Shown here: positions 6,765-14,008 of the stretch, in pieces
How positions within the stretch are numbered: position 1 is the stretch's first letter
Layout: each line of letters starts with the position of its first letter
Virus record (IMG/VR): IMGVR_UViG_3300017917_001903
Span: 1-64,000 of that record
Length of the DNA: 64,000 nucleotides
From: a virus
Direction: 5' to 3' (one strand)
Program-made: the position numbers and the translations under genes
Notes under the pieces: generated by a model
The model's input: only the letters and a program-made list of their open reading frames with translations
Databases searched by the model: none
What the model was told of the DNA's origin: nothing

Positions 6765-6971
6765 TTAGTCGTACGGTACGTTTTTATCTTGCTTACGTCC
6801 CATGTAGTGATCGTCACTTACACAAACCATTTGCGTAGTCCAGCTACGCACAGGAGGACGAATATAATCCATTGCAATATAACATTGAGCTTCATCTGCG
6901 TAAGCAATTTCACGCTTGCCCATAAACTCACCGTTGGGTGCAATAAAGAAAATAATTAACCAAAACTTCAT
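6765..6971 (-). CDS. Small hypothetical protein, paralogue of the next gene (68 aa)
   Basis: Start MKFWLIIFFIAPNGEF overlaps the upstream stop as TAATG. It shares a spaced pattern with its neighbour: an N-terminal hydrophobic WLI run, NG.F, a QC pair, DY.R, then CVSD..Y. The two conserved Cys could form a disulfide if exported; the hydrophobic start is short for a signal peptide. Function unknown. Confidence 0.65.
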   Translation of the reverse strand: MKFWLIIFFIAPNGEFMGKREIAYADEAQCYIAMDYIRPPVRSWTTQMVCVSDDHYMGRKQDKNVPYD

Positions 6972-7168
6972 TAACCGCGATCCTGTTCCAAGCGATACTG
7001 TTCGTCGCTTACACAATGAAATTGTGCCTGCATCTGCGTATTGATAATAGTTCGAGTGTAATCGCCCGCAAACTTTTCGCACTGTTCAATGCCGGCAGTT
7101 TCGTAAATGTCTTTGGCTTGAAACTGACCGTTGACATCAAACAGGTAAACAATCAACCAATACGTCAT
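6971..7168 (-). CDS. Small hypothetical protein, paralogue of the previous gene (65 aa)
   Basis: Start chosen at MTYWLIVYLFDVNGQF to align with the paralogue at 6765; the open frame extends to 7267 but passes through the promoter. It keeps the EQCEKF...DYTR...FHCVSDEQY pattern. Tandem duplication is evident. No function assigned. Confidence 0.65.
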   Translation of the reverse strand: MTYWLIVYLFDVNGQFQAKDIYETAGIEQCEKFAGDYTRTIINTQMQAQFHCVSDEQYRLEQDRG

Positions 7169-7202
7169 AAAAATACAAGTCCGTTTTATCAACTTATATC
7201 TT

Positions 7203-7230
7203 GTTATAGCACACGTTGAGTATGTGTCAA
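7203..7230 (-). promoter_or_regulatory. Sigma70-type promoter for the tandem small paralogues
   Basis: Minus strand TTGACA, 16 bp, TATAAC, about 35 bases upstream of the ATG at 7168. Confidence 0.75.
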
Positions 7231-7284
7231 CCATAATATTGAATTTGTTAAGTGCCAGCCACCACATACATTGACTGCATTATT

Positions 7285-7442
7285 CACAAATTATGGGCCC
7301 TGTGATTTTGAGCTTGCGCTCTTAGGGTACGTTAGTGATAGAAACTACTTGACCGTTGCTAGTTTTACCTCACTTGCGGAGTCGCCTCACCACTGTGTGC
7401 CCACAGTCGGTTTTCGTTACATCTAACACACTTAACAAAACT
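7285..7442 (-). ncRNA. Unassigned structured RNA below tRNA-Ser(UGA)
   Basis: About 155 gene-free bases downstream of tRNA-Ser. The transcribed strand has a GAGC[GCAA]GCTC tetraloop hairpin and ACTGTG...CACAGT, and repeats the CTTGCG theme of the first kilobase. No family recognised. Confidence 0.35.
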
Positions 7443-7445
7443 TGG

Positions 7446-7532
7446 CGGAAGCGGTGAGATTCGAACTCACGGTCCCTTGCGGAACGTCGGTTTTCAAGAC
7501 CGGTGCAATAAACCAGACTCTGCCACACTTCC
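7446..7532 (-). tRNA. tRNA-Ser(UGA)
   Basis: Class II; acceptor GGAAGTG/CGCTTCC, anticodon loop CTTGAAA, variable arm closed by a GCAA tetraloop, CCA encoded. Confidence 0.95.
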
Positions 7533-7542
7533 AATATGCTGG

Positions 7543-7615
7543 TGCCGAAGACCGGGATCGAACCAGTGACACGCGGATTTTCAATCCGCTGCTCTACCAA
7601 CTGAGCTACTACGGC
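7543..7615 (-). tRNA. tRNA-Phe(GAA)
   Basis: Anticodon stem GCGGA/TCCGC with loop TTGAAAA; acceptor GCCGTAG/CTTCGGC with one T-T mismatch; CCA encoded. Confidence 0.94.
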
Positions 7616-7628
7616 ATTTAAGAAATGG

Positions 7629-7703
7629 TCGGGGTAGCAGGATTCGAACCTGCGACCTCCTGCTCCCAAAGCAGGCCGTCTAACCAGACTGACGTACACC
7701 CCG
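7629..7703 (-). tRNA. tRNA-Pro(UGG)
   Basis: Acceptor CGGGGTG/TACCCCG, anticodon stem CCTGC/GCAGG with loop TTTGGGA, CCA encoded. Confidence 0.95.
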
Positions 7704-7713
7704 ACAAAGATGG

Positions 7714-7786
7714 TTGCGGGAGAAGGATTTGAACCTCCGACCTTTAGCTTATGAGGCTAACGAGCTGCCGACTGCTCTATCCCGCG
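7714..7786 (-). tRNA. Initiator tRNA-fMet(CAU)
   Basis: The 5' CGCGGGA and 3' TCCCGCA give the unpaired C1:A72 that marks bacterial initiator tRNA. The D-arm AGAGCAG...AGCTCGT and T-loop TTCAAAT closely follow E. coli tRNA-fMet. The anticodon loop is CTCATAA, but the anticodon stem is TTAGC/GCTAA rather than the usual three G:C pairs. CCA encoded. Initiator tRNAs are rare in phages. Confidence 0.92.
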
Positions 7787-7797
7787 ATAATATATGG

Positions 7798-7879
7798 TGC
7801 CCTAGGAGAGACTCGAACTCTCACGATTTTACTCGCTGGAACCTAAATCCAGTGCGTCTACCAATTTCGCCACCAGGGC
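7798..7879 (-). tRNA. tRNA-Leu(UAG)
   Basis: Class II; acceptor GCCCTGG/CTAGGGC, anticodon stem CTGGA/TCCAG with loop TTTAGGT, CCA encoded. Confidence 0.95.
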
Positions 7880-7911
7880 CTAACTTTATTTAGTATAGTT
7901 TTAATCTATGG

Positions 7912-7985
7912 TGTCAGAAGGTGGACTCGAACCACCGACCTCTCCCTTATCAGGGGAGTGCTCTAACCAACTGAGCTATACTGAC
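7912..7985 (-). tRNA. tRNA-Ile(GAU)
   Basis: Anticodon stem CTCCC/GGGAG with loop CTGATAA; acceptor GTCAGTA/TTCTGAC with one mismatch; CCA encoded. Confidence 0.94.
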
Positions 7986-7993
7986 AAATATGG

Positions 7994-8066
7994 TGGAGAT
8001 GGACGGGATCGAACCGACGACATTTAGCTTGCAAAGCTAACGCTCTCCCAACTGAGCTACATCCCC
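7994..8066 (-). tRNA. tRNA-Ala(UGC), copy 1
   Basis: Acceptor GGGGATG/CATCTCC, anticodon stem TTAGC/GCTAA with loop TTTGCAA, CCA encoded. A diverged second copy is at 50733. Confidence 0.95.
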
Positions 8067-8076
8067 TTAAACTTGG

Positions 8077-8151
8077 AGCGGGTAGGGAGAGTCGAACTCC
8101 GCGATCTTCAGCTTGGAAGGCTGCTGGACGCCCCTTGTCCTGTCTACCCGC
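8077..8151 (-). tRNA. tRNA-Gly(UCC)
   Basis: Acceptor GCGGGTA/TACCCGC, anticodon stem core CAGC/GCTG with loop CTTCCAA, discriminator T, CCA encoded. Confidence 0.94.
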
Positions 8152-8158
8152 GTATTGG

Positions 8159-8242
8159 TGGGTGAGGATGGATTCGAACCAACTCAGCCGTAAGACAACA
8201 GATTTACAGTCTGCCGCGACTCTCCAACTTCGCCGCTCACCC
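8159..8242 (-). tRNA. tRNA-Tyr(GUA)
   Basis: Long variable arm; acceptor GGGTGAG/CTCACCC, anticodon loop CTGTAAA, CCA encoded. Confidence 0.94.
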
Positions 8243-8263
8243 AATACAAAATTTTTAAACTAT

Positions 8264-8426
8264 CCATGTTATAGTAAAGTATTGTCCGCATGCAAATTTT
8301 TCAGTCGATTGCAGTCGTGATAAGCCATTGCAAGAGTTATATCAGGACTGAGAGATGGCCCTACCCAGCCCGCCTAGTGTATGCGTCCATACACGCTACC
8401 TCTGACAATACTTTACTATAACATGG
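8264..8426 (-). ncRNA. Structured RNA closed by a perfect 23-bp stem
   Basis: 8264-8286 and 8404-8426 are perfect reverse complements (23 bp), enclosing about 117 bases that include a 7-bp hairpin GTGTATG/CATACAC with a GACG tetraloop. The right arm ends with the encoded CCA of tRNA-Glu, so the RNA starts exactly at a tRNA 3' end. RNase processing of the stem would free both tRNA-Glu and this RNA. Not a known family to me. Confidence 0.5.
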
Positions 8427-8499
8427 TACACCGTACGGGAATCGAACCCGTCTTTCCGCCTTGAAAGGGCAGTGTCCTAAACCGATAGACGAACGGTGC
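8427..8499 (-). tRNA. tRNA-Glu(UUC)
   Basis: Acceptor GCACCGT/ACGGTGT, anticodon stem CTGCC/GGCGG with loop CTTTCAA, CCA encoded. First gene of the downstream tRNA run. Confidence 0.95.
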
Positions 8500-8558
8500 A
8501 CAGTTATTTTAAATCCACAATGTTAAAGAGCAAGTGCCAAAACAGCACAACAAAACAA

Positions 8559-8587
8559 AGTATATTACACTTTGCTCTGCTTGTCAA
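8559..8587 (-). promoter_or_regulatory. Sigma70-type promoter for the main tRNA run
   Basis: Minus strand TTGACA, 17 bp, TATACT. It lies about 60 bases upstream of tRNA-Glu. Confidence 0.75.
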
Positions 8588-8646
8588 GTTCTTTTTTGTG
8601 GAACTTAACAGCACTATTTTGACCCGGAACCAAAAACTGGTCCCTT

Positions 8647-8671
8647 CATATACTGTACTTGACAGTATATG
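8647..8671. promoter_or_regulatory. 10-bp inverted repeat over a promoter -10 box (possible operator)
   Basis: CATATACTGT and ACAGTATATG flank a 5-base loop, and the right arm covers the TATACT of the promoter at 8664-8692. A second pair, ACTTGACAG/CTGTCAAGT, spans the same promoter. Such overlap suits a repressor site or an RNA switch. Confidence 0.4.
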
Positions 8672-8692
8672 ACAAAGGAATCATGCTGTCAA
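8664..8692 (-). promoter_or_regulatory. Second sigma70-type promoter upstream of the tRNA run
   Basis: Minus strand TTGACA, 17 bp, TATACT; placed in tandem with the promoter at 8559. Confidence 0.7.
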
Positions 8693-8701
8693 GTGATTTG
8701 T

Positions 8702-8878
8702 TTAGTCTCGAAACTCGTCGTCAGTGTTGCGAAAATGCGACGGCTTAATATTTTTTGCCGAGACGCGACTGTTGGGGCTATAGTCGCCCTGTCGCTTATC
8801 GAGTTCTTCCCAATAGGCTTCCTCGATATTCTCGTCGTCCAAATCTTCAAAATTATATTGATTTTTCAGATTCTTCAT
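8702..8878 (-). CDS. Small acidic hypothetical protein (58 aa)
   Basis: Reads MKNLKNQYNFEDLDDENIEE... to ...NTDDEFRD. AAAGG seven bases before the ATG and a late box GATAAATA upstream (8920-8927) support it. The protein is hydrophilic and acidic with no recognised domain. Confidence 0.6.
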   Translation of the reverse strand: MKNLKNQYNFEDLDDENIEEAYWEELDKRQGDYSPNSRVSAKNIKPSHFRNTDDEFRD

Positions 8879-8919
8879 AATATTACCTTTTCAAGACCTC
8901 CAAGTGGTATATGATCATT

Positions 8920-8927
8920 TATTTATC
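8920..8927 (-). promoter_or_regulatory. Late promoter GATAAATA
   Basis: T4-type late -10 box, about 40 bases upstream of the small gene at 8878, giving it a normal leader with a ribosome-binding site. Confidence 0.6.
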
Positions 8928-8944
8928 AAACTTATAAAAACCCT

Positions 8945-9241
8945 TTAGAAAAAGTGTGCATTTTCTAACGAGTCTTTACTTATTGATTGTAGCGGAAATT
9001 TTCCAAATGTCAACTTAAACATAGCCAAGTCGCTGGCATTGTCAAAATCTGCTGTAATAGCCAGACGTAAACTATACGTAGAAATATCTTCGTTTATGTG
9101 CTTTTCAAAAGACACATTGATATCGTTCTCTGCGGTCCATTGCCAGTATGGTGCAAGTGTGTTCTGAATTGCGTGGTCGTAGATGTGGCTGTAGTCAGCA
9201 TCATCAGTTATTGCAGTTTTTATAATAACCAGTCTATTCAT
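8945..9241 (-). CDS. Hypothetical protein (98 aa)
   Basis: Start MNRLVIIKT is chosen because its ATG overlaps the stop of the upstream gene by eight bases, the usual junction here. The protein has no membrane segment and ends in a hydrophobic patch. No family recognised. It is the third gene of an operon with two long paralogues. Confidence 0.6.
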   Translation of the reverse strand: MNRLVIIKTAITDDADYSHIYDHAIQNTLAPYWQWTAENDINVSFEKHINEDISTYSLRLAITADFDNASDLAMFKLTFGKFPLQSISKDSLENAHFF

Positions 9242-10190
9242 AAACATCAATTCCTGTTACATGAGGATACTTTGATAAGTTGTTATAGTAGTACTCAAAT
9301 GGTTTTGGATCAATCAAACCAATTCGGGCGCGACCCAATCTATAGCGCGGGGCCGTAAAATCATATCCATATTGGTCAGCTTTTACATCCATACACCATT
9401 GATAGTACCTTTTATAAAGTTTACCTTGGTTGGCTGCACCATCGTCTTTTAAATAGTTTACACGACTAAGTTCAAAAAAGCAAGCACCTGATATGTAGCT
9501 CTGTTGTTTAACTTCACGACTTGTGACTAATATGCGATCATCAGTGAAAAACGCTGTACCTAGATCCTTGCCCACCGTCCAAAAGTCACTATACAAGTGA
9601 CCATCTATATAGTTGGTTTGGAAACGCATGTAATCTTCATCATCGCATTCTGGAAACTGTATGCCTCCGTTATTGCGCACGACATAAAATTCTTTTTGAT
9701 CGTCACCAAACAAATGTTCGTTTTCGCAGGTGTGTACTAGTTTGTTTAACCGCTCAAGTGCAATCAGAAAGTCTGGCGTAGCAGTATCATTGGCTTGATG
9801 CTCGTACAACCTGTTTTCAAAAGCAAAATGAATAGCATTTAAACGCCTGTGCATTTCATCTATATCCATACTACTGTCTACAAAGTATTCAGGACCAAAT
9901 TGCACATAGCCATGTTGGTTACAATAGTTCAACTCGGCATTTAAATCAGCAATGACTTCATCTAGCACCAAGCCCGACTTGTATTTGTTCCATCGAATAA
10001 AACTTGCACGAGCAGGATCCTTTAATGCCAATACATTGTTGTAAAACTTGTCAGATGTACTATTATCCAACAAGGTCCACTCAATGGAAAACTCTCCAGT
10101 TTTATATTCTGGTTGCATTAGCAGACTAGTGCCATTAGCATCAGTTTCTCCAGCTGGACTACTGCCGAAATGTACTACACATTTTCTCAT
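9234..10190 (-). CDS. Hypothetical protein, tandem paralogue A (318 aa)
   Basis: Aligned with the next gene it shares long blocks: CVVHFGSSPAGE.D.NGTS near the N-terminus, DNSTSDKFY, RRLNAIHFAFE, LERLNKLVH, TVGKDLGTAFF.D, EVKQQSYISG and APRYRLGRARIGLI near the C-terminus. No catalytic motif of a known family stands out. The start overlaps the stop of the upstream paralogue by four bases. Even conservation suggests a folded globular protein; its role is unknown. Confidence 0.75.
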   Translation of the reverse strand: MRKCVVHFGSSPAGETDANGTSLLMQPEYKTGEFSIEWTLLDNSTSDKFYNNVLALKDPARASFIRWNKYKSGLVLDEVIADLNAELNYCNQHGYVQFGPEYFVDSSMDIDEMHRRLNAIHFAFENRLYEHQANDTATPDFLIALERLNKLVHTCENEHLFGDDQKEFYVVRNNGGIQFPECDDEDYMRFQTNYIDGHLYSDFWTVGKDLGTAFFTDDRILVTSREVKQQSYISGACFFELSRVNYLKDDGAANQGKLYKRYYQWCMDVKADQYGYDFTAPRYRLGRARIGLIDPKPFEYYYNNLSKYPHVTGIDVYE

Positions 10191-11131
10191 TCTTCAAACA
10201 CCTCTATGTTACAAACATGAGGATACTTTTTTAAATTTGAAATAAAATAATCTAAAGGTTGGTCCTCAATGACTCCCAAGCAGACGCGACCTAAGCGATA
10301 CCTAGGTTCTGTGTATGCATATCCTTTATCATGCGCACCTGCATTAAAACACCATGTATAATAATCTTTATAAAGTTCATTATACTCATGCTCGCTGACA
10401 GTCTGCAAATATGTTTCTGGGTTGAACTCTATGCACACTGATCCTGAAATGTAACTTTGCTGTTTTACTTCTTGCCGATTTACTAACTCAACATCGTTGG
10501 TATAAAAGGCTGTGCCTAGGTCCTTGCCTACAGTAAAGAAGTCTGCAAACAAATTACCATTGTTGTAGATAACTTCAAATCGATTATAGTCATCGTCATC
10601 GCAATGTGGATACTCGTCAAGCCCACTGTCACGAACCACATAAAATAGTTGGTTGGTTAAATGGTCACCTTCGCAGGCATGCACCAACTTATTTAGACGT
10701 TCTAGGCTGACTAAAAAGTCTTCAGTGGCGGTGCCGTTGGCTTGATGTTTATACAGCTCTGATTCAAATGCAAAATGAATTGCGTTCAATCTACGATGAC
10801 GTTCGTCCCAGTCCTGTGCTGGATACACATAAAAATCGTCTGTGAAATTAACGTAGCCTTTGTCGCGACAGTAATCCAGCTCAGAGTTCAACTGCTCTGC
10901 TGTGCGATCAAACTGCCCAGCTGACTCGTATTTGTTCCAATTAATGAAACGATTAGGTAGTGTCTTTTGTTGCTGTATTGTGCGATAAAACTTGTCGCTG
11001 GTACTGTTATCGTATAGCGTCCAAGTTATGGCAAATTCGCCTACAGGGAATTCAGTCAAGGTACAAGTCCCGTTAGGGTCAATCTTCCCCACGGGACTTG
11101 CAGTAAAGTGTATCCTACATTTTTTTGGCAT
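10187..11131 (-). CDS. Hypothetical protein, tandem paralogue B (314 aa)
   Basis: Shares the blocks described for the gene at 9234, roughly half the residues by eye. The ATG follows a late-type box TTTAAATA (11137-11144) by exactly five bases, so the predicted late transcript starts at the ATG and has no leader. It begins a three-gene operon ending at 8945. Function unknown. Confidence 0.75.
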   Translation of the reverse strand: MPKKCRIHFTASPVGKIDPNGTCTLTEFPVGEFAITWTLYDNSTSDKFYRTIQQQKTLPNRFINWNKYESAGQFDRTAEQLNSELDYCRDKGYVNFTDDFYVYPAQDWDERHRRLNAIHFAFESELYKHQANGTATEDFLVSLERLNKLVHACEGDHLTNQLFYVVRDSGLDEYPHCDDDDYNRFEVIYNNGNLFADFFTVGKDLGTAFYTNDVELVNRQEVKQQSYISGSVCIEFNPETYLQTVSEHEYNELYKDYYTWCFNAGAHDKGYAYTEPRYRLGRVCLGVIEDQPLDYFISNLKKYPHVCNIEVFEE

Positions 11132-11136
11132 ACACC

Positions 11137-11144
11137 TATTTAAA
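11137..11144 (-). promoter_or_regulatory. Late promoter box predicting a leaderless mRNA
   Basis: TTTAAATA, then GGTGT, then ATG at 11131. With the T4 geometry the first base transcribed is the A of ATG. Confidence 0.5.
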
Positions 11145-11148
11145 CTGG

Positions 11149-11454
11149 TTACACCAGCTCAAGCATGTTTCCAGGCACACGCCAGTTAGTGCCAAAGATG
11201 CTGTTGCCATTTGGCTGTTCCTTAACAATAATAAACTTACGATTGATCTTAGTCACTTCGCCAATAACCATACGGCCCTGGCGACCTACAAACTTAACCT
11301 TACTGCCCACAGCCATCTCACGCTTGTTAGCCTTGAGAATCTGATTGCGTCGGTAGGTAATTGCGGCACCAATTGAGCGCAACTGCTCGTCAGTGAAATC
11401 GCCAAACATGATAGCGGTGTTAACGTCATTAATAGAAATATTAGTCATTGTCAT
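11149..11454 (-). CDS. Small protein with an SH3/KOW-like barrel (101 aa)
   Basis: The middle (VGSKVKFVGRQGRMVIGEVTKI, about 49-70, in two halves) has the beta-strand rhythm of small barrels that bind nucleic acid or ribosomes. The N-terminal 45 residues look helical. It shares an early promoter with the gene upstream and lies 10 bases after its stop. The fold assignment is by pattern only. Confidence 0.6.
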   Translation of the reverse strand: MTMTNISINDVNTAIMFGDFTDEQLRSIGAAITYRRNQILKANKREMAVGSKVKFVGRQGRMVIGEVTKINRKFIIVKEQPNGNSIFGTNWRVPGNMLELV

Positions 11455-11463
11455 TTCTCCTAA

Positions 11464-11814
11464 TTAGGCAACCAACTGGTAGGGCTTGTTCCACTGCCCA
11501 ACATTAATGTCAACATAGTAAGCGGTATTGAAGTAGTCGGTCATTGCGTCTGACTCGTCATACCAATCTGCACTCTTGAGCTCTTTGATAGCCTGCACAA
11601 GGAACTCCTTGGCCTTGCCCTCATAATGCTCATGAGCCCAGTAGGTATTGACCTGAATGCGATCACCACCGAAGTCAATTTTACCGCTTTTGAGATTCAG
11701 CACAATGGTGCTGTGATTGCGAACTGCTAGCGAACCCTTGAGTCCGTACTTCTTCAGCAACGGCTTGATACGGGTTGCAATTTTCGCCTTCTTTTCCTGA
11801 TTCATGTAAGCCAT
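11464..11814 (-). CDS. Conserved phage protein, LPD29-like (116 aa)
   Basis: The N-terminus, with KAKIATRIKPLLKKYGLKGS and VRNHSTIVLNLKSG, resembles the widespread phage and mobile-element domain called LPD29. Its biochemical role is unknown. First gene after the early promoter at 11847-11874; purine-rich GGAG precedes the ATG. Confidence 0.65.
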   Translation of the reverse strand: MAYMNQEKKAKIATRIKPLLKKYGLKGSLAVRNHSTIVLNLKSGKIDFGGDRIQVNTYWAHEHYEGKAKEFLVQAIKELKSADWYDESDAMTDYFNTAYYVDINVGQWNKPYQLVA

Positions 11815-11846
11815 TTATCGCTCCTTATTTCTCATCCTACATATGT

Positions 11847-11874
11847 AGTATAGCATAAGGACAGAAAAGGTCAA
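11847..11874 (-). promoter_or_regulatory. Sigma70-type early promoter
   Basis: TTGACC, 16 bp, TATACT on the minus strand. It belongs to the recurrent TTGACC...TGCTATACTA family also seen at 41181 and 45468. Confidence 0.8.
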
Positions 11875-11899
11875 CCACTTTTTTTGGTCTTTTTAGGGG

Positions 11900-11925
11900 T
11901 AAAAATGTTGTTAAAAAACAACAAC
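11900..11925 (-). terminator. Probable intrinsic terminator
   Basis: GTTGTT...AACAAC hairpin followed by TTTTT on the minus strand, directly after the 36-residue gene. The stem is AT-rich, so strength is uncertain. Confidence 0.5.
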
Positions 11926-12036
11926 TTACACGCCCGTGAGCAGTTTATAGCCCCAAAGTAGGGCAACAATTATGCAGAAAAGCACCAATCTGCCCAGGGC
12001 GGTTGTAAGGATAAACTCTGCAAAACGCTCAAACAT
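11926..12036 (-). CDS. 36-residue single-helix membrane peptide
   Basis: MFERFAEFILTTALGR, then a hydrophobic helix and a short tail. A GGGA tract precedes the ATG. It follows the secreted-protein gene at 12052 in the same direction. Could be a small membrane regulator; no function known. Confidence 0.5.
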   Translation of the reverse strand: MFERFAEFILTTALGRLVLFCIIVALLWGYKLLTGV

Positions 12037-12051
12037 GGTTATTCCCATCTA

Positions 12052-12453
12052 TTATCTAATACGATAGTTGAGGTGATTAAAACATTTAATATTAACAGGG
12101 GTAGATTTATTACAGCGATATAAATTATGTATATAATTAAGATTGAGGTTATCGGTAACTACAGCACGGTTTTTTGTAACAGTACCGTTATATCTGATAT
12201 TCCCGTGTTCAGTATAAACTATTGCAGTAAATCCTCGGTCGTTGACATTTATACTATTTAATTTAAACCTAGTACACCCGCCTTCGCAGATTAAAATCTC
12301 CCCTCGGAGACCGTTGCTAAAATCAAATAAGAAACTGAGTCCGCTACGATCACCGGTAGTACCACTTACCTCAATATTTGAAAACTGAGTGGTCTGTGCC
12401 ACTGCTGGTGTTGCTACTAGTGCGAAGGCTAGCAAAAGATATTTCAGTCTCAT
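12052..12453 (-). CDS. Secreted/periplasmic hypothetical protein (133 aa)
   Basis: The first 20 residues form a clear Sec signal peptide (MRLKYLLLAFALVATPAVAQ), cleavage expected after AVA. The mature part is beta-rich with four Cys able to form two disulfides. It starts in the stop of the SGNH-like gene (ATGA overlap). It may act on the host envelope; no family recognised. Confidence 0.7.
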   Translation of the reverse strand: MRLKYLLLAFALVATPAVAQTTQFSNIEVSGTTGDRSGLSFLFDFSNGLRGEILICEGGCTRFKLNSINVNDRGFTAIVYTEHGNIRYNGTVTKNRAVVTDNLNLNYIHNLYRCNKSTPVNIKCFNHLNYRIR

Positions 12454-13229
12454 AACAAAAATAATTTTCTATCGCTGTTGTATTGTTCAAATAATATAGC
12501 ACACTCTTGGGCATGTGTCAACGGTACATGATTATCACCAATATTTTCTGACCTAATTGCCATATGCCAAAAAGGTAGGTCAATTGCTGCCGTAATTGCT
12601 TCAACTTCCAAACTGTCTAATCCTGGGTTCAAGACAAAACAACAAGGAATGTTCTTAAATTGCATGAGCTTGTTAAAGTACTTTAGCGCCATCAAATTTG
12701 ATCTAAAGATCCATCTTGGGCTAGCACTTTCGTAGAATTTTCGTGCATGCTCAACCATTGAAATATCACGCGGATTCTTGTTGAGAATAAAGTTTTTCAG
12801 CATGTCAGGATCGTGATGCATAAGCCAGTAGAAACTTTGCACATGCTCTAAACCAAACTTTGAAGCATACTCGGGTAGCAGATCCTTATAGGCTTCGGTG
12901 TTGTTTTTTTGTGTTTCCACCAGCAATTCTTTGTTTTTCAAAAAATCGTTCATGAACACACTTCGATCAAAAGGATTCACAGAATCTGTAGTGACTAAAC
13001 TTGCTACTTCTGATCTAAAGAAATCGGGGACTTGAAAAAATACAAATTTAAAATTGTAAGGCTCTTTATAATAAATTTCAAATTCTGAAACAATGTTAAG
13101 TGCATTAGCACCGGGGTGAGCAAAATGTTCTACGTTCCAATCATACTTTTGTGCCCAAAGGTCAACCCAGTGCAGATGCTCCGGATCAAACTTTGCAAAG
13201 CTATCACCTATAACAAGAATGTTAGACAT
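12450..13229 (-). CDS. SGNH-hydrolase-like protein (259 aa)
   Basis: Begins MSNILVIGDSFAKFD with a GDS block I; HPGANA (about 38-43) fits block II. Toward the end GDNHVPLTHAQE resembles block V, although the spacing differs from classical members. Shares an operon and probably a fold with the next gene upstream; the start overlaps its stop. Substrate unknown. Confidence 0.65.
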   Translation of the reverse strand: MSNILVIGDSFAKFDPEHLHWVDLWAQKYDWNVEHFAHPGANALNIVSEFEIYYKEPYNFKFVFFQVPDFFRSEVASLVTTDSVNPFDRSVFMNDFLKNKELLVETQKNNTEAYKDLLPEYASKFGLEHVQSFYWLMHHDPDMLKNFILNKNPRDISMVEHARKFYESASPRWIFRSNLMALKYFNKLMQFKNIPCCFVLNPGLDSLEVEAITAAIDLPFWHMAIRSENIGDNHVPLTHAQECAILFEQYNSDRKLFLL

Positions 13230-14001
13230 CAATTCCGTTTCTTGCTAAAGCAGGCAATATTACCGAATGCATAAACTGTTGGTGCGCACTTGGGGTCGGA
13301 TGAAATCCATCTTCCAAAAATTCCGTTGGTAGTTTTCTACGAGTCCACTCGTACATACCTTCAAGATGTAATCTATTGTTTTGCCTTAGCATTGTTGCAA
13401 GATGATCAATGTGTATAGCTGATACAGATTTCTCAACACGATCCATTGTTTCTTGCATGTCATTGTTCATGGTCATCCAAAAATATTTAATGTTTTTAGA
13501 TTCGCAAAAACTTTGTACAGCAAGCATGTTCCACAGTGTGTTTTCTAGTTGTTGTAGCGAGTTATCGTAGTCAGTGTACCACCTGGCAATTGTAGGCTCA
13601 ACAAAGTTTGGATTGAACCAAATCCAACTTGGGGTGTTGCTATCTATGCAATTATTTGCATGATCAGTACCCTGAATAAACAACTTATTATCAGTGAGGT
13701 TCCGCATCACAGATGCAGTTAGTTTATTTGTTCTGTTGTCAGAGAGAAACGCTTTTCTTGCAAGCCCACTCCACATAACAATTAAAACAATTTCATCTGA
13801 AGGATAACGCTCTAATGCTTGTTGGCATGCAAAAATTGCACGTCGAGCAATTAGCTCATTTCCGGCACTGCCTGCACCGTAATTTAAATTGAATTCAGGT
13901 TTCTGATGTTCTTTTAAAAAGCCTGGCCAACACCTAGCTAGCGAAAACTCATCTAAGTGTTCGCTAAAACTACATCCTGTTGTTAGCAAGGCACGAATCA
14001 T
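13222..14001 (-). CDS. SGNH-like protein (GCSFSE type, 259 aa)
   Basis: TTGCSFSEH at 7-15 is the nucleophile block of a large phage SGNH-like group; GAGSAGNELI (about 42-51) supplies the Gly/Asn positions, MWSG (about 75-78) a strand end, and DGFHPTPSAHQQF (about 232-244) the Asp-His pair. A GTTAAATA box lies four bases upstream of the ATG, so the late transcript would be leaderless or nearly so. Role probably glycan or lipid de-esterification. Confidence 0.7.
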   Translation of the reverse strand: MIRALLTTGCSFSEHLDEFSLARCWPGFLKEHQKPEFNLNYGAGSAGNELIARRAIFACQQALERYPSDEIVLIVMWSGLARKAFLSDNRTNKLTASVMRNLTDNKLFIQGTDHANNCIDSNTPSWIWFNPNFVEPTIARWYTDYDNSLQQLENTLWNMLAVQSFCESKNIKYFWMTMNNDMQETMDRVEKSVSAIHIDHLATMLRQNNRLHLEGMYEWTRRKLPTEFLEDGFHPTPSAHQQFMHSVILPALARNGIDV

Positions 14002-14008
14002 CTATTAT

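Noticed and set aside
7714-7786. Elongator tRNA-Met
   Set aside because: C1:A72 is unpaired and the D-arm follows initiator tRNA, so it is tRNA-fMet.
7370-8244. Open frames of 90-110 codons through the tRNA run
   Set aside because: Their sequence is translated tRNA (for example NPRVTGSIPVFGT, RRFESCYPD), a common artefact.
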